64,000 nt of DNA, taken from contig NZ_CP024160.1 of the NCBI RefSeq assembly GCF_002736145.1, positions 1,116,001 to 1,180,000 on the forward strand, read 5' to 3'. Under the pieces are notes generated by a model that saw only the letters and a list, made by a program, of their open reading frames with translations, did no database searches and had not been told where the DNA came from. Of this stretch, positions 1 through 7,091 are shown one piece after another. Both the position numbers and the translations under genes were made by a program. How positions within the stretch are numbered: position 1 is the first letter of the stretch; every line of letters starts with the position of its first letter. The stretch comes from Collinsella aerofaciens. Lineage in GTDB: Bacteria > Actinomycetota > Coriobacteriia > Coriobacteriales > Coriobacteriaceae.

Positions 1-121
1 GTTCCTCCTCGGTCATCTTCTCAAACTGGGGCTCAAGACCGTTGATCTGGTCGACGATCTTGTAGTAGCGCTTAAGGTCCTTATCGGATCCAAAGGACAG
101 CAGCTTTGACATGAATCCCAT
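1..121 (-). CDS. secA: Protein translocase ATPase SecA, N-terminal fragment (cut by window edge)
   Basis: Only the first 40 codons are inside the window. They read MGFMSKLLSFGSDKDL and then a helical stretch containing INGLEPQFEKMTEEE, which matches the conserved start of SecA, the ATPase motor that pushes preproteins through SecYEG. The ATG at 121 follows an AAGGAAA ribosome site; an in-frame ATG at 112 is the alternative start. The gene runs leftwards out of the window and lies downstream of rpmE on the same strand. Identification rests on the N-terminus alone. Confidence 0.85.
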   Translation of the reverse strand, partial: MGFMSKLLSFGSDKDLKRYYKIVDQINGLEPQFEKMTEEE

Positions 122-263
122 GTGGTTTTCCTTTTTGGCCATCGCCCACGCCGTGCAGCTGCGGGCGAGTTAAACACAGATAATTGTACTTTAGCCAAAC
201 AAGGCGCTGCCTATGCGGTCGACCTCAACCGCCACGTAATAACTACGACCAACCTGCCAAATA

Positions 264-299
264 GGGACTGGTTTATTTTGGCAGCTTTTATCTGGGAAA
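264..299. repeat. Dispersed intergenic repeat, copy A
   Basis: This block, starting GGGACTGGTTTATTTTGGCA, recurs with a few changes at 62284-62320. Each copy is followed within about 20-30 bp by a hairpin with a CCCCTTCGC core. It looks like a small dispersed intergenic element rather than chance similarity. Confidence 0.6.
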
Positions 300-319
300 A
301 CGCTGTCTCTCTGCCATTT

Positions 320-382
320 GGTGCAAACCAACCTGTCCCCTTCGCACCAATCTGGTGCAATGGGGACAGGTTGGTTTGCACC
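320..382. repeat. 63-nt near-perfect hairpin element
   Basis: Positions 320-340 (GGTGCAAACCAACCTGTCCCC) are an exact inverted match to 362-382. The 21-nt spacer itself folds into a smaller stem (GCACCA/TGGTGC). The whole 63 nt can form one extended hairpin. There is no T-run, so it is not an ordinary terminator; it is probably a repetitive extragenic element. Confidence 0.75.
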
Positions 383-385
383 AAT

Positions 386-425
386 AAAATGAAAAGGGCC
401 GCGCACCCAAATGGGTGCGCGGCCC
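386..425 (-). terminator. Intrinsic terminator of rpmE
   Basis: Read on the minus strand, a perfect GGGCCGCGCACCC/GGGTGCGCGGCCC stem (396-425) is followed by TTTTCATTTT. It lies just past the rpmE stop codon at 463. Confidence 0.85.
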
Positions 426-462
426 TCATGCCATGAATGCGAGTGTTTCCGCGGCGAGCTAT

Positions 463-888
463 TTACTCAGCAGCCTCGGTGGTCTCGGCCTCGGCAGCGG
501 CCTCCTCGACGGGAGCCTCTGCGGGAGCCTCGGCGGCCTGCTTGGCAGCCTCCTCGGCAAACTTAGCAGCACGCTTGGCCTTCTCGGCAGCCTTAGCCTC
601 AGCGGCGGCCTTGCGAGCGGCCTCGGCCTCAGCAGCCTTGGCGGCCTTGGCAGCCTTGGCCTCCTCGGCCTTCTTGAGCTGGGCGGCAGCGGCGCCACCG
701 AACTTGTCGGCGAAGCGCTGGACGCGTCCACCGGTGTCGACGAACTTCTGCTGGCCGGTGTAGAACGGGTGGCACTCGTTGCAAAGCTCGACCTTCATCT
801 CGGACACGGTAGCGTGCGTCTTGAAGGTGTTGCCGCAGGAGCACGTCACCGTGCACTCGACATACTGGGGATGGATACCCTGCTTCAT
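463..888 (-). CDS. rpmE: 50S ribosomal protein L31 with long Ala/Glu/Lys-rich C-terminal tail
   Basis: Residues 1 to about 70 are a normal zinc-binding (C+) L31. They contain CSCGNTF and [10 protein letters not shown], giving Cys16, Cys18, Cys36 and Cys39, which hold the zinc ion in this large-subunit protein. Typical L31 ends near residue 70. Here a further 70 or so residues follow, almost entirely Ala, Glu and Lys ([16 protein letters not shown]-like), predicted to form one long charged helix or disordered tail. The gene has its own terminator and lies upstream of secA. The identity of the first half is secure; the role of the tail is unknown. Confidence 0.95.
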   Translation of the reverse strand: MKQGIHPQYVECTVTCSCGNTFKTHATVSEMKVELCNECHPFYTGQQKFVDTGGRVQRFADKFGGAAAAQLKKAEEAKAAKAAKAAEAEAARKAAAEAKAAEKAKRAAKFAEEAAKQAAEAPAEAPVEEAAAEAETTEAAE

Positions 889-1082
889 GGTAGGACTCCT
901 TATTGGTCAGGCGCTGGTTACCGATCAGCGCATAAGGCGTCTTGGTTTCCGACCAAGACAACAAACTCGGCTATGGTACCACGGCGCCGCGTGTCCCACA
1001 AAAGGTTCACGGTCTTTTCGGAACGACACGAATCTGACCCATCGAAACACATCTCCACCGTTCCTTCAACTGGGAAAATGCC

Positions 1083-1113
1083 GTCCCCGGGGCCTGAGAA
1101 GGGCCCCGGGGAC
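1083..1113. repeat. GC-rich perfect hairpin
   Basis: GTCCCCGGGGCC (1083-1094) pairs exactly with GGCCCCGGGGAC (1102-1113) across a 7-nt loop. It immediately adjoins the 63-bp direct repeat at 1114. There is no T-run. Confidence 0.65.
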
Positions 1114-1176
1114 GTTCGACTGACTGCGGGAACGGCCTTTCCGCTCAATGTGTTCGGCTGAGATCGGAAATCAACC
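1114..1176 (+). repeat. 63-bp direct repeat, left copy
   Basis: This block begins GTTCGACTGACTGCGGGAAC and matches 8745-8807 at 61 of 63 positions in the same orientation. The two copies bracket the bacteriocin-like ABC cluster, the XRE pair and the integrase remnant, so they could be element ends or recombination sites. Confidence 0.8.
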
Positions 1177-1205
1177 AAACTGAACTAGGTTCAGTTGACA
1201 TGGTT

Positions 1206-1241
1206 AAAAACGAGGGGCGACGCTTTTGCGTCACCCCTCGT
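1206..1241 (-). terminator. Intrinsic terminator of the accessory ABC cluster
   Basis: On the minus strand a 14-bp stem (ACGAGGGGTGACGC/GCGTCGCCCCTCGT, one mismatch) is followed by TTTTTAACC. It lies 15 bp beyond the stop codon of the small secreted protein gene that ends at 1256. Confidence 0.85.
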
Positions 1242-1255
1242 CCCGGCCGGTTGCT

Positions 1256-1600
1256 TTAGTTGTACACACGGTAGTTACACTTGAACTGGGTTATGTGTCC
1301 ATAGTTGGAGCGGTACCAACCCGACGTATAGCTGATTGCCTCTGCGCCTAGATAGTCGTAGCCCTTGTTGTAGCGAAGCTGACGGTAGGTCGTGTCGTAC
1401 TCTGCTACGTAAAACGTGTCTCCAGAGAAGGCTTTGTACCGGTCCTTAACCGTCGAAGCCATGTACGCGGGTTCGACATCGCCTTTCTCCCCGTTGAGCG
1501 CATAGACGGGTGCCGCGATTCCGCATAAAGCCGTTGCCACGAGGATGGCGTAGACAGCCATGCGCGACGCATTGGACTTCAGCTGTTCAAATAGTTTCAT
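1256..1600 (-). CDS. Small secreted protein at the end of the ABC cluster, unknown function
   Basis: The ATG at 1600 is preceded by GAGGTG and gives 114 residues; an in-frame GTG at 1609 is less likely. Residues 1-35 form a signal peptide: KLFEQLKSNASR, a hydrophobic stretch AVYAILVATALCGIAA, then a PVYALN cleavage region. The mature part of about 78 residues is rich in Tyr (KAFSGDTFYVAEYDTTY, GWYRSNYGH) with a single Cys near the end. It begins right after the stop of the permease-ATPase fusion gene and is probably translationally coupled to it. No family was recognised with certainty. By position and form it could be a second exported peptide or an immunity or accessory factor for the ABC system. 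Confidence 0.7.
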   Translation of the reverse strand: MKLFEQLKSNASRMAVYAILVATALCGIAAPVYALNGEKGDVEPAYMASTVKDRYKAFSGDTFYVAEYDTTYRQLRYNKGYDYLGAEAISYTSGWYRSNYGHITQFKCNYRVYN

Positions 1601-1601
1601 G

Positions 1602-3416
1602 TCATTCACCTCGCTCGTATGTATCGAGGTATTCCTGCTTGAGCGTCTGCGAGGACGACTTGATCTTTTCCACGAGCGTGCCGGCCTCGATGAAGTAGAA
1701 CGAGTTGGTGAGGTCTGCCAGGTCGTCGAGTAGATGGCTTGAAATGAGCACGCTGCGTCCCCGCGCCACCTCGCTGCGCATCGCGTCGCAGGAGGTTTTC
1801 CGTTTTCCCGGATCGAGGCCGTTCAGCGGTTCATCGAGGATAAGGTACGGGCAATCGGTCGCTATCGCCATGGCAAGCTTTACCTGCTGCTTCATTCCTG
1901 TCGAGAGTTTACGGGTCGGCTTGTCGAGATATGGGGAGATTCCGAGGGAGTCGCAGAGCGAGTCGATGTCGGCGGCCGATTTCCACGCCTCCCTAACGAA
2001 AGCAAGGTGCTCAATGGCCGATAGCGTGGGATAGAGATCCGCGCCGCCCGAAGAGCTCAGGTAGACGAGTTCTGCAAATTCGGCTGATCGACGTTGGCAG
2101 ATTCCGTCTGCCGCCAGGCTTCCCGAGCGGATGCGGGTGGGAAATTGGCCCGACAGCGCTTCAAGAAGGGTGGTTTTCCCCGAGCCGTTGGGAGCAACGA
2201 GGCCCGCCGCCGTTCCCGGGCTCAGGAAAAGCGACCCGATTGAAAGTATCGTCGTGCTTCCGTATCCCACGCTCGCGTCTAGAAGCTCGAGCCCATGGTG
2301 CTTTTTCGCGGGTCCAGGCTGTTTGGGGGAACGTGTCGCAACGGCGCCGACCGTAAAAAAGACCGCGACGTATGCCAGGGCCACGGCAAGCATCGATGCG
2401 CTGCCTGAACCGGAGCCAATGAATTCTGTCGGGAAGCATCCTACGTAACCCGTTGCCTCGATAGGCGAGAACACGGCCAGCGGCAGGAGATTGAGCGCGG
2501 CGTTATGCTCCAGCGCCGAATCGGACAATAACGGGAATGCCGGGGCCGCGACAAGCAGCGCGGAGGCAAGGGGGCCTGCGAAGACGCGCCTCGTTGCGGT
2601 CGATAGGACGACGGAGCAAACGGATATCAAGGTTCCGCCCGCAAGCAGCGCGAGAAGCAGGGTCGTGAAGACGTCTCCCGCGGTCGTGGTGGCAAGCACG
2701 CCGTTATGGAAGAAGGCGATCGGGTACCCAGTTTGCCCGAAGCCGTTTAGGGCCAAGGCGTAAATGCTCCCGGGTGCAAGGCCGGCGAGGAGCATCGCGG
2801 TCCCCGCGCCAATTATCGAAAACACGGTTTGGATAAGGCGCCGGAATTTGGGCACGGGCGCCTTTGCCGCCAGGGTCCCGGGCCTTGTGGCGCCGAGCAC
2901 GAGTATCGACGAGAGAAGGAAGGGGATGAAGGGAAGGAAAGACGGCGCCTGGGCAATGGCGTAAGGCAGGAAGGAAAGGAATGGCAGGTCGTTTGCGGAG
3001 GCCGGGATATCCGTGATGCCGGAGCTGCTCAGAGCGCGGCAATACGCGAGGTCTGCGTCATTGGTCTCTCGGTCTCCCACGATGGACCCGGATTGGAAGC
3101 CTTCGTCCATGAGCGCGTAGTAGCTCTCGGCAGAGTCGAGAAAGGCGGCGTCGGTTTGAGCGGCGAGGGCGGCGTTCGCGTATCTTGCAAGCTCAGCGTC
3201 ATCTTGCTGCTCTGGCGATAGGTCTGTGCCGCTGGCCTGGGGCGCGCGCGTATTGAATGCGTCGACGAAGCCCTGCATGCCCTGCTTCATGAAGAAGGGC
3301 CCGTAGATGGGTGAATTGAACGCAATGGGGATGGAGAAGGCTGCAGCGAGAACGAGCGTACAAATCCATACGGCCTTGTCTCTTAGGATTAGTTTGAGAA
3401 GAAGTCGACAGTACAT
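1602..3416 (-). CDS. ABC transporter: permease and ATPase fused in one chain
   Basis: This 604-residue protein has an N-terminal permease of about 370 residues: one early membrane helix, an extracytoplasmic loop of roughly 110 residues, then about five helices. A complete ABC ATPase follows. The ATPase shows Walker A (APNGSGKTT), the signature LSTGMKQQ, Walker B (YLILDEPLNGLDPG) and the switch His (SSHLLDD). Permease and ATPase are normally separate genes in this ABC-2-like group. It follows the ATPase gene at 3570-4319, whose ATPase domain is similar (both have GLVAPNG-GKTT). It probably exports, or gives protection against, the small secreted proteins encoded at either end. The substrate is inferred only from neighbours. 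Confidence 0.85.
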   Translation of the reverse strand: MYCRLLLKLILRDKAVWICTLVLAAAFSIPIAFNSPIYGPFFMKQGMQGFVDAFNTRAPQASGTDLSPEQQDDAELARYANAALAAQTDAAFLDSAESYYALMDEGFQSGSIVGDRETNDADLAYCRALSSSGITDIPASANDLPFLSFLPYAIAQAPSFLPFIPFLLSSILVLGATRPGTLAAKAPVPKFRRLIQTVFSIIGAGTAMLLAGLAPGSIYALALNGFGQTGYPIAFFHNGVLATTTAGDVFTTLLLALLAGGTLISVCSVVLSTATRRVFAGPLASALLVAAPAFPLLSDSALEHNAALNLLPLAVFSPIEATGYVGCFPTEFIGSGSGSASMLAVALAYVAVFFTVGAVATRSPKQPGPAKKHHGLELLDASVGYGSTTILSIGSLFLSPGTAAGLVAPNGSGKTTLLEALSGQFPTRIRSGSLAADGICQRRSAEFAELVYLSSSGGADLYPTLSAIEHLAFVREAWKSAADIDSLCDSLGISPYLDKPTRKLSTGMKQQVKLAMAIATDCPYLILDEPLNGLDPGKRKTSCDAMRSEVARGRSVLISSHLLDDLADLTNSFYFIEAGTLVEKIKSSSQTLKQEYLDTYERGE

Positions 3417-3569
3417 TTAGAAGCACCTACGTTCCTCAAAGAATTGTTAGATTAAAAGTAACAGACCGGATGAAGATACGTGCGACGGGGGCGAGGCGAA
3501 TGGCTGAGCGGTATCGATATGCGGGTTCAACGGTATCACATTGGCCACATAGATTTTTAACTTGCATTT

Positions 3570-4319
3570 CTACCCGCCCTTTTCGTAGAGTCGCCGATAC
3601 GTGCTTAGCGCACCCTCGGCGCGTCCGGCAGGCTTTGCGAAATGGGATCCAGGAGACTTCGGCGCAGCATCATCTTGCGGAATGCTTCTAATGAGCCTCC
3701 CATCCTTCAAAAACAGAATCTCATCGCACAGCCTATCGACCGAATCCAAGATGTGGGATGACATGATGATGCACGTACCAGAATCGGCCAGCTTCCTGAG
3801 AATCTCGGAATGCAAGTCCACCCTGCTGGGGTCGAGCGCGTTCATGGGCTCATCTAATAGAAGGTACCGCGCGCCCGTCGCATACGCAATCGCCAGGGTA
3901 AGCTGCTGCTTCATGCCCTGGCTCAGAGTGCGGATCCTCATCTTCGCGAACTCGCCTATCTGCGTTTGTTCCACTATCTCTTCGATATCGCGAGCATGCG
4001 GCCACATATCGCAAACCATCTTGAGGTGATCTTCCGCACGCAATCCGGGATACAGCAGCGTCCCCTCACCAGGTGCATAGAAGATCATAGAACGGACCTC
4101 TCTCGCACCCGTACCCTGCACCTCATTCAGAACGATGCTCCCGTCCACGCGAGGACCCGGCAAACCTGCCATCGCACGCAGCAACGTCGTCTTTCCATGC
4201 CCGTTCGGAGCGACGAGACCGTAGACCGTACCCGGGGCAAACTCAGCGTTCACCGAATCTACGAGCACCTTCTTTCCATAAGAGATCGTCAGCGTTTGAA
4301 GGTCAATCATCGAGATCAT
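3570..4319 (-). CDS. ABC transporter ATP-binding protein
   Basis: This 249-residue nucleotide-binding subunit powers a membrane exporter. Walker A is APNGHGKTT (about residues 37-45), the signature is LSQGMKQQ, Walker B is YLLLDEPMNALDP, and the switch His lies in SSHILD. The start ATG at 4319 overlaps the permease stop (ATGA, 4 bp) and has AAAGGGG upstream, so the two are translationally coupled. The partner is the duplicated permease at 4316-6539. Its architecture fits ABC-2 type and bacteriocin-associated transporters. Family assignment is secure; the substrate is inferred. Confidence 0.93.
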   Translation of the reverse strand: MISMIDLQTLTISYGKKVLVDSVNAEFAPGTVYGLVAPNGHGKTTLLRAMAGLPGPRVDGSIVLNEVQGTGAREVRSMIFYAPGEGTLLYPGLRAEDHLKMVCDMWPHARDIEEIVEQTQIGEFAKMRIRTLSQGMKQQLTLAIAYATGARYLLLDEPMNALDPSRVDLHSEILRKLADSGTCIIMSSHILDSVDRLCDEILFLKDGRLIRSIPQDDAAPKSPGSHFAKPAGRAEGALSTYRRLYEKGG

Positions 4320-6208
4320 CCCCTTTCGATCTTTGGAACACTCAGGCGCACCATCAACGGAGATACGGCGCCCAAGACCACCAGCAGAGCGCCCGATGCG
4401 CCGACGACCTCTCCAAAAGGCATCGCGTTCGTCCCTCGCCCAAGGAACCCAATCGTCCCCACCTGGGAAGCGGGATCAAACGAGGCGAATGGAGCCAGCA
4501 GCGCGACGCCCATGCCCACGCTTTCAACATGAGCGCTCAACGAACCCAACACCAAGAGAACCGCGCAAACCATTCCGGTGACAACGGGGTTGCGGCTAAT
4601 CGCTGCTGTCAACGCAGCGACGACGGAAATCACGCCGTATGCCATGACCAGCAACGGAATACTGCACAACACCGCCTCCCCCACCATGGACGTTGTCGAA
4701 GCTCCCGCCCGAATGAGAGCGACGGGATACTCCGATCCACCCGCACCGTTCTTAATCACGGACACAACGACAGCGGGAACCATCGACACCAAAAGCAGCA
4801 CCAAGCCAAGCAGGAGAGCCAGCGCAACAGCCGTCAGAAAACGCACATGCGCTGTTGCGGGGATCTGGAGAACCAGAAGGGAACGACACTGCAGGTGGGT
4901 GCACGCGAGCGATGTGACAACCACGGGCAACAGCAAAAATAAGGAGGGAAGCGCTGCCTGGAGATACGAAAGGAGGATTAATGGGGGCATCTTCGTACTT
5001 AACTCGTAAACCTTGGGGTCCGGCAAGCTCGCGATCGACTCAAGCAGAAGGGCGCGCGCCTCCGCACGAGAAGGAGTCTCCGGCTCGATTCCGATCGATT
5101 GCAGGAGAGTCGCATCTGCCGCGCCCAGCTCACCTCGAGCGCGCTCGTACGTCGCAAGGCTTCGAAACCCCTCCGCAGGCATAGGCGCGTACACGAAACC
5201 CGAAAGAGCATCCCGCATGTCTTCCAGGGCCGCTTTGCCCTCGACGTCCATATTCGCAGCGTTCTGCTCTAGATACCGATCTATTGAACGGAGCTCCCCA
5301 TCCCTATACCGAACAGCGGAAACGTTATCAGCGTCAGGAAACATCTCGACCAGAGCCGGGGCCAGCATCGTCGTCGACATTGCAATCGCGCATACGGCGA
5401 GGGTAGGAGAACGCAGGAGCAGTTTCCCCATCGTTCTTACGTATGCAACGGCGGAGGCACAAGCGCTCGAACGAGTTGCCGTTCTCGATGCAGTGAAGGA
5501 ACCTCTCTCAAGACAAATCGGGGATATCGGGCACGCGCAGCCGCTCTTTCCAGCAACGCAAAGCAGGCTAATTGCCAGCACCTCGATCCCGATTGCGCAT
5601 ACGAGGGCAATCGCGCCACGCTCGAAGCAAAGTCCAGGCAGATTCACTATCTGCGTTGTCGGGTACGGGCTATAGGCGCCGACGGTCAACTCAGCGTTCG
5701 CATACGTAAGGGGATTCAACAGGGCGAACTCACGTAAAGCGATGGATCTTCCGTAATACCCGGGAACCATCGTCACCCCCATCAGGGCACATACGAACAC
5801 GATTCCAAGCGTAGGGTTATTGGCAATCTTCACGGCAAGGTGAACGACAAGCAAGATGAACGCTGCCACCAAGAATTGCAAGATGGCCGTCTGCGCGAAC
5901 ACCAGCCAAGCCGGTTTGATAACCGGAGTCGCATATTGAATGTAGCCTATCGGATAGAACGGCGAGCCCGGGCCATTCTTCACAAGCGCGGCGATTATCC
6001 CTGGAAGATTGATGGCGAGGACGGCAAGCATTGCAAAAACACTCGCCCATACGCTCGATGCAACAAGTCTACCCAGCTCGCCCATCGGTGCCTGGATGAT
6101 GAGCTTTTCACGTTTGTTAAGACGCGCGGCAAGGAACGAGACGGCAACGGCCGTTGCGACCCATAGCAAGTACTCCTTCGATCCGTCATAGATAGGTGTA
6201 CTCTCCAT
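4316..6208 (-). CDS. ABC-2-like integral membrane permease, main part
   Basis: This 630-residue membrane protein has two tandem permease units. Each carries a diagnostic block ending in KNG plus a Pro/Tyr-containing loop (LVKNGPGSPFYPIGYIQ and VIKNGAGGSEYPVALIR), and a large extracytoplasmic domain follows the middle helix. I place the start at the ATG at 6208 (MESTPIYDGSKEY), but there is no good ribosome site. The upstream gene 6186-6539 ends 23 bp inside it in another frame, and that upstream piece supplies the N-terminal helix and loop the first unit lacks. The two are probably one gene split by a frameshift, or two coupled subunits. Its size and position resemble the bacteriocin-associated integral membrane proteins of lactococcin-972 loci. 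Confidence 0.8.
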   Translation of the reverse strand: MESTPIYDGSKEYLLWVATAVAVSFLAARLNKREKLIIQAPMGELGRLVASSVWASVFAMLAVLAINLPGIIAALVKNGPGSPFYPIGYIQYATPVIKPAWLVFAQTAILQFLVAAFILLVVHLAVKIANNPTLGIVFVCALMGVTMVPGYYGRSIALREFALLNPLTYANAELTVGAYSPYPTTQIVNLPGLCFERGAIALVCAIGIEVLAISLLCVAGKSGCACPISPICLERGSFTASRTATRSSACASAVAYVRTMGKLLLRSPTLAVCAIAMSTTMLAPALVEMFPDADNVSAVRYRDGELRSIDRYLEQNAANMDVEGKAALEDMRDALSGFVYAPMPAEGFRSLATYERARGELGAADATLLQSIGIEPETPSRAEARALLLESIASLPDPKVYELSTKMPPLILLSYLQAALPSLFLLLPVVVTSLACTHLQCRSLLVLQIPATAHVRFLTAVALALLLGLVLLLVSMVPAVVVSVIKNGAGGSEYPVALIRAGASTTSMVGEAVLCSIPLLVMAYGVISVVAALTAAISRNPVVTGMVCAVLLVLGSLSAHVESVGMGVALLAPFASFDPASQVGTIGFLGRGTNAMPFGEVVGASGALLVVLGAVSPLMVRLSVPKIERG

Positions 6209-6539
6209 CCGATATCTGCAGAAACGGAAGTAGGGGAGAGAGCGGTGCCAAGATAAGACGTCCCGCGGCAAGAGGGTACAGAAGCGCGGGCATGCTTGAT
6301 GAAGAGGTATAGACACCGTCCTCCCCCGCATTCACAAGCGCATCCGCATAGGATGCTGACAATTCCTGCTCAACACGGGTTATTCCCGACTCGAGGTATT
6401 CGACCCGTCCGTCGATGCCAGCCGCGCTCCTGAAGACGGGCAGAGCACAAAGAACCATCAACGCAACAACGACAACACAGAGCGACCTGGAGGAGAGAAG
6501 CGACCTAAAGATCGCCTTCGAGATTTTGAGCATATTCAT
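6186..6539 (-). CDS. N-terminal part of the ABC permease (probable frameshift piece)
   Basis: This encodes 117 residues from the ATG at 6539 (MNMLKISKAIFRSLLSS), with AAGG upstream. It has one membrane helix (LCVVVVALMVLCALPVF), a soluble loop with a coiled region (GRVEYLESGITRVEQEL), then a hydrophobic run (LLYPLAAGRLILAPLSPLLPFL) before the frame ends. This order matches the start of the second permease unit encoded just downstream (helix, soluble loop, Met-Pro-rich hydrophobic segment). It therefore looks like the missing first quarter of the 4316-6208 product, shifted out of frame near 6190-6210. A coupled two-subunit arrangement cannot be excluded. Confidence 0.65.
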   Translation of the reverse strand: MNMLKISKAIFRSLLSSRSLCVVVVALMVLCALPVFRSAAGIDGRVEYLESGITRVEQELSASYADALVNAGEDGVYTSSSSMPALLYPLAAGRLILAPLSPLLPFLQISDGEYTYL

Positions 6540-6572
6540 CGCCAACCTTAACCTCATCCAGTCGGAACAGAG

Positions 6573-6595
6573 GGGCCGAACAAAATGCTCGGCCC
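6573..6595 (-). terminator. Hairpin after the secreted-peptide gene, weak terminator or processing site
   Basis: A 7-bp GGGCCGA/TCGGCCC stem lies 11 bp beyond the stop of the 6606-6971 gene. There is no T-run, so partial read-through into the permease genes is more likely than full termination. Such a hairpin could set a high peptide-to-transporter expression ratio. Confidence 0.45.
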
Positions 6596-6605
6596 TTCCT
6601 CGCAT

Positions 6606-6971
6606 CTAGTAGGTGCTATAGACAAATTGCCATTTATCAGTTGTGCCAAGAACACCACAGGAGCACATTGCAGCGAGGCGGGATTCCCTATGATGCGCGG
6701 ATCGGCGATAGCCATTTCGGTAGGAGATCGTCTTGTAAGAGATGTTGAACATCGAGATGCTGTGCCCGCTTACGCCGCGAGGACAGCTGTAGCTCCAGTA
6801 GGTATCGATGACGTCGTCCGTATACCCGAGGGGCTCAACGAGGGCACACTGGCTGCTCTCCTGGGAAGGAGGCATCGGGGTATCCGCAAAAGCGGGGGCT
6901 CCCGGCAGCAACAGACAAAGAGCGAGGCCGAGGAAAACCAAGAGCTTACACGACTTAACAGTACTGAACAT
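6606..6971 (-). CDS. Small secreted protein, lactococcin-972-like bacteriocin candidate
   Basis: The ATG at 6971, preceded by GGAGAGG, encodes 121 residues. A classic signal peptide (KSCKLLVFLGLALCLLLPGA) ends at PAFADTP. The mature part of about 93 residues has a Trp near its start (DTYWSY), then RGVSG, a Tyr-rich stretch (ISYKTISYRNGYRRSAHHRE) and three Cys residues, and ends in WQFVYSTY. Lactococcin 972 family members share this plan: Sec signal, Trp/Gly start, Ser-x-Tyr and His-Ser-Ala segments, aromatic C-terminus. They sit beside a large membrane protein and an ABC ATPase, exactly as here. The extra cysteines are atypical. The assignment is a structural and contextual inference. Confidence 0.6.
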   Translation of the reverse strand: MFSTVKSCKLLVFLGLALCLLLPGAPAFADTPMPPSQESSQCALVEPLGYTDDVIDTYWSYSCPRGVSGHSISMFNISYKTISYRNGYRRSAHHRESRLAAMCSCGVLGTTDKWQFVYSTY

Positions 6972-7035
6972 AATCCTCTCCAATCTAGAGGGGTTTCGGT
7001 TGCAGTATGCTGTGATTACTTGCCGGCAAAGTCAA

Positions 7036-7054
7036 TTTAACATAAACTGTTAAA
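7036..7054. promoter_or_regulatory. Candidate operator in the divergent region
   Basis: TTTAACA (7036-7042) and TGTTAAA (7048-7054) form a perfect 7-bp inverted repeat around TAAAC. It lies between the leftward secreted-peptide gene and the rightward membrane-protein/XRE pair. A dimeric XRE repressor such as the one encoded at 7614 could bind here. Confidence 0.45.
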
Positions 7055-7091
7055 AAGTAACCTGAGTTTTTTAAATTCTTCGGAGGTTATT

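Larger units (their letters stand above)
122..462. other. Intergenic region rich in inverted repeats
   Basis: No credible gene lies here. The stretch holds a 36-bp dispersed repeat (264-299), a long hairpin (320-382) and the rpmE terminator (386-425). Small reading frames overlapping these repeats look like by-products of the palindromes. Confidence 0.7.
889..1255. other. Intergenic region with hairpin, 63-bp repeat and terminator
   Basis: No supported gene. It contains the rpmE 5' region, a GC-rich hairpin (1083-1113), one copy of a 63-bp direct repeat (1114-1176) and the terminator of the accessory ABC cluster (1206-1241). Confidence 0.7.

Noticed and set aside
415-1161. Rightward 248-codon frame opposite rpmE, rich in Gly/Leu/Ser
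   Set aside because: It is the antisense of the Ala/Glu/Lys-rich L31 tail; low complexity, no ribosome site, and the opposite strand is a certain gene.
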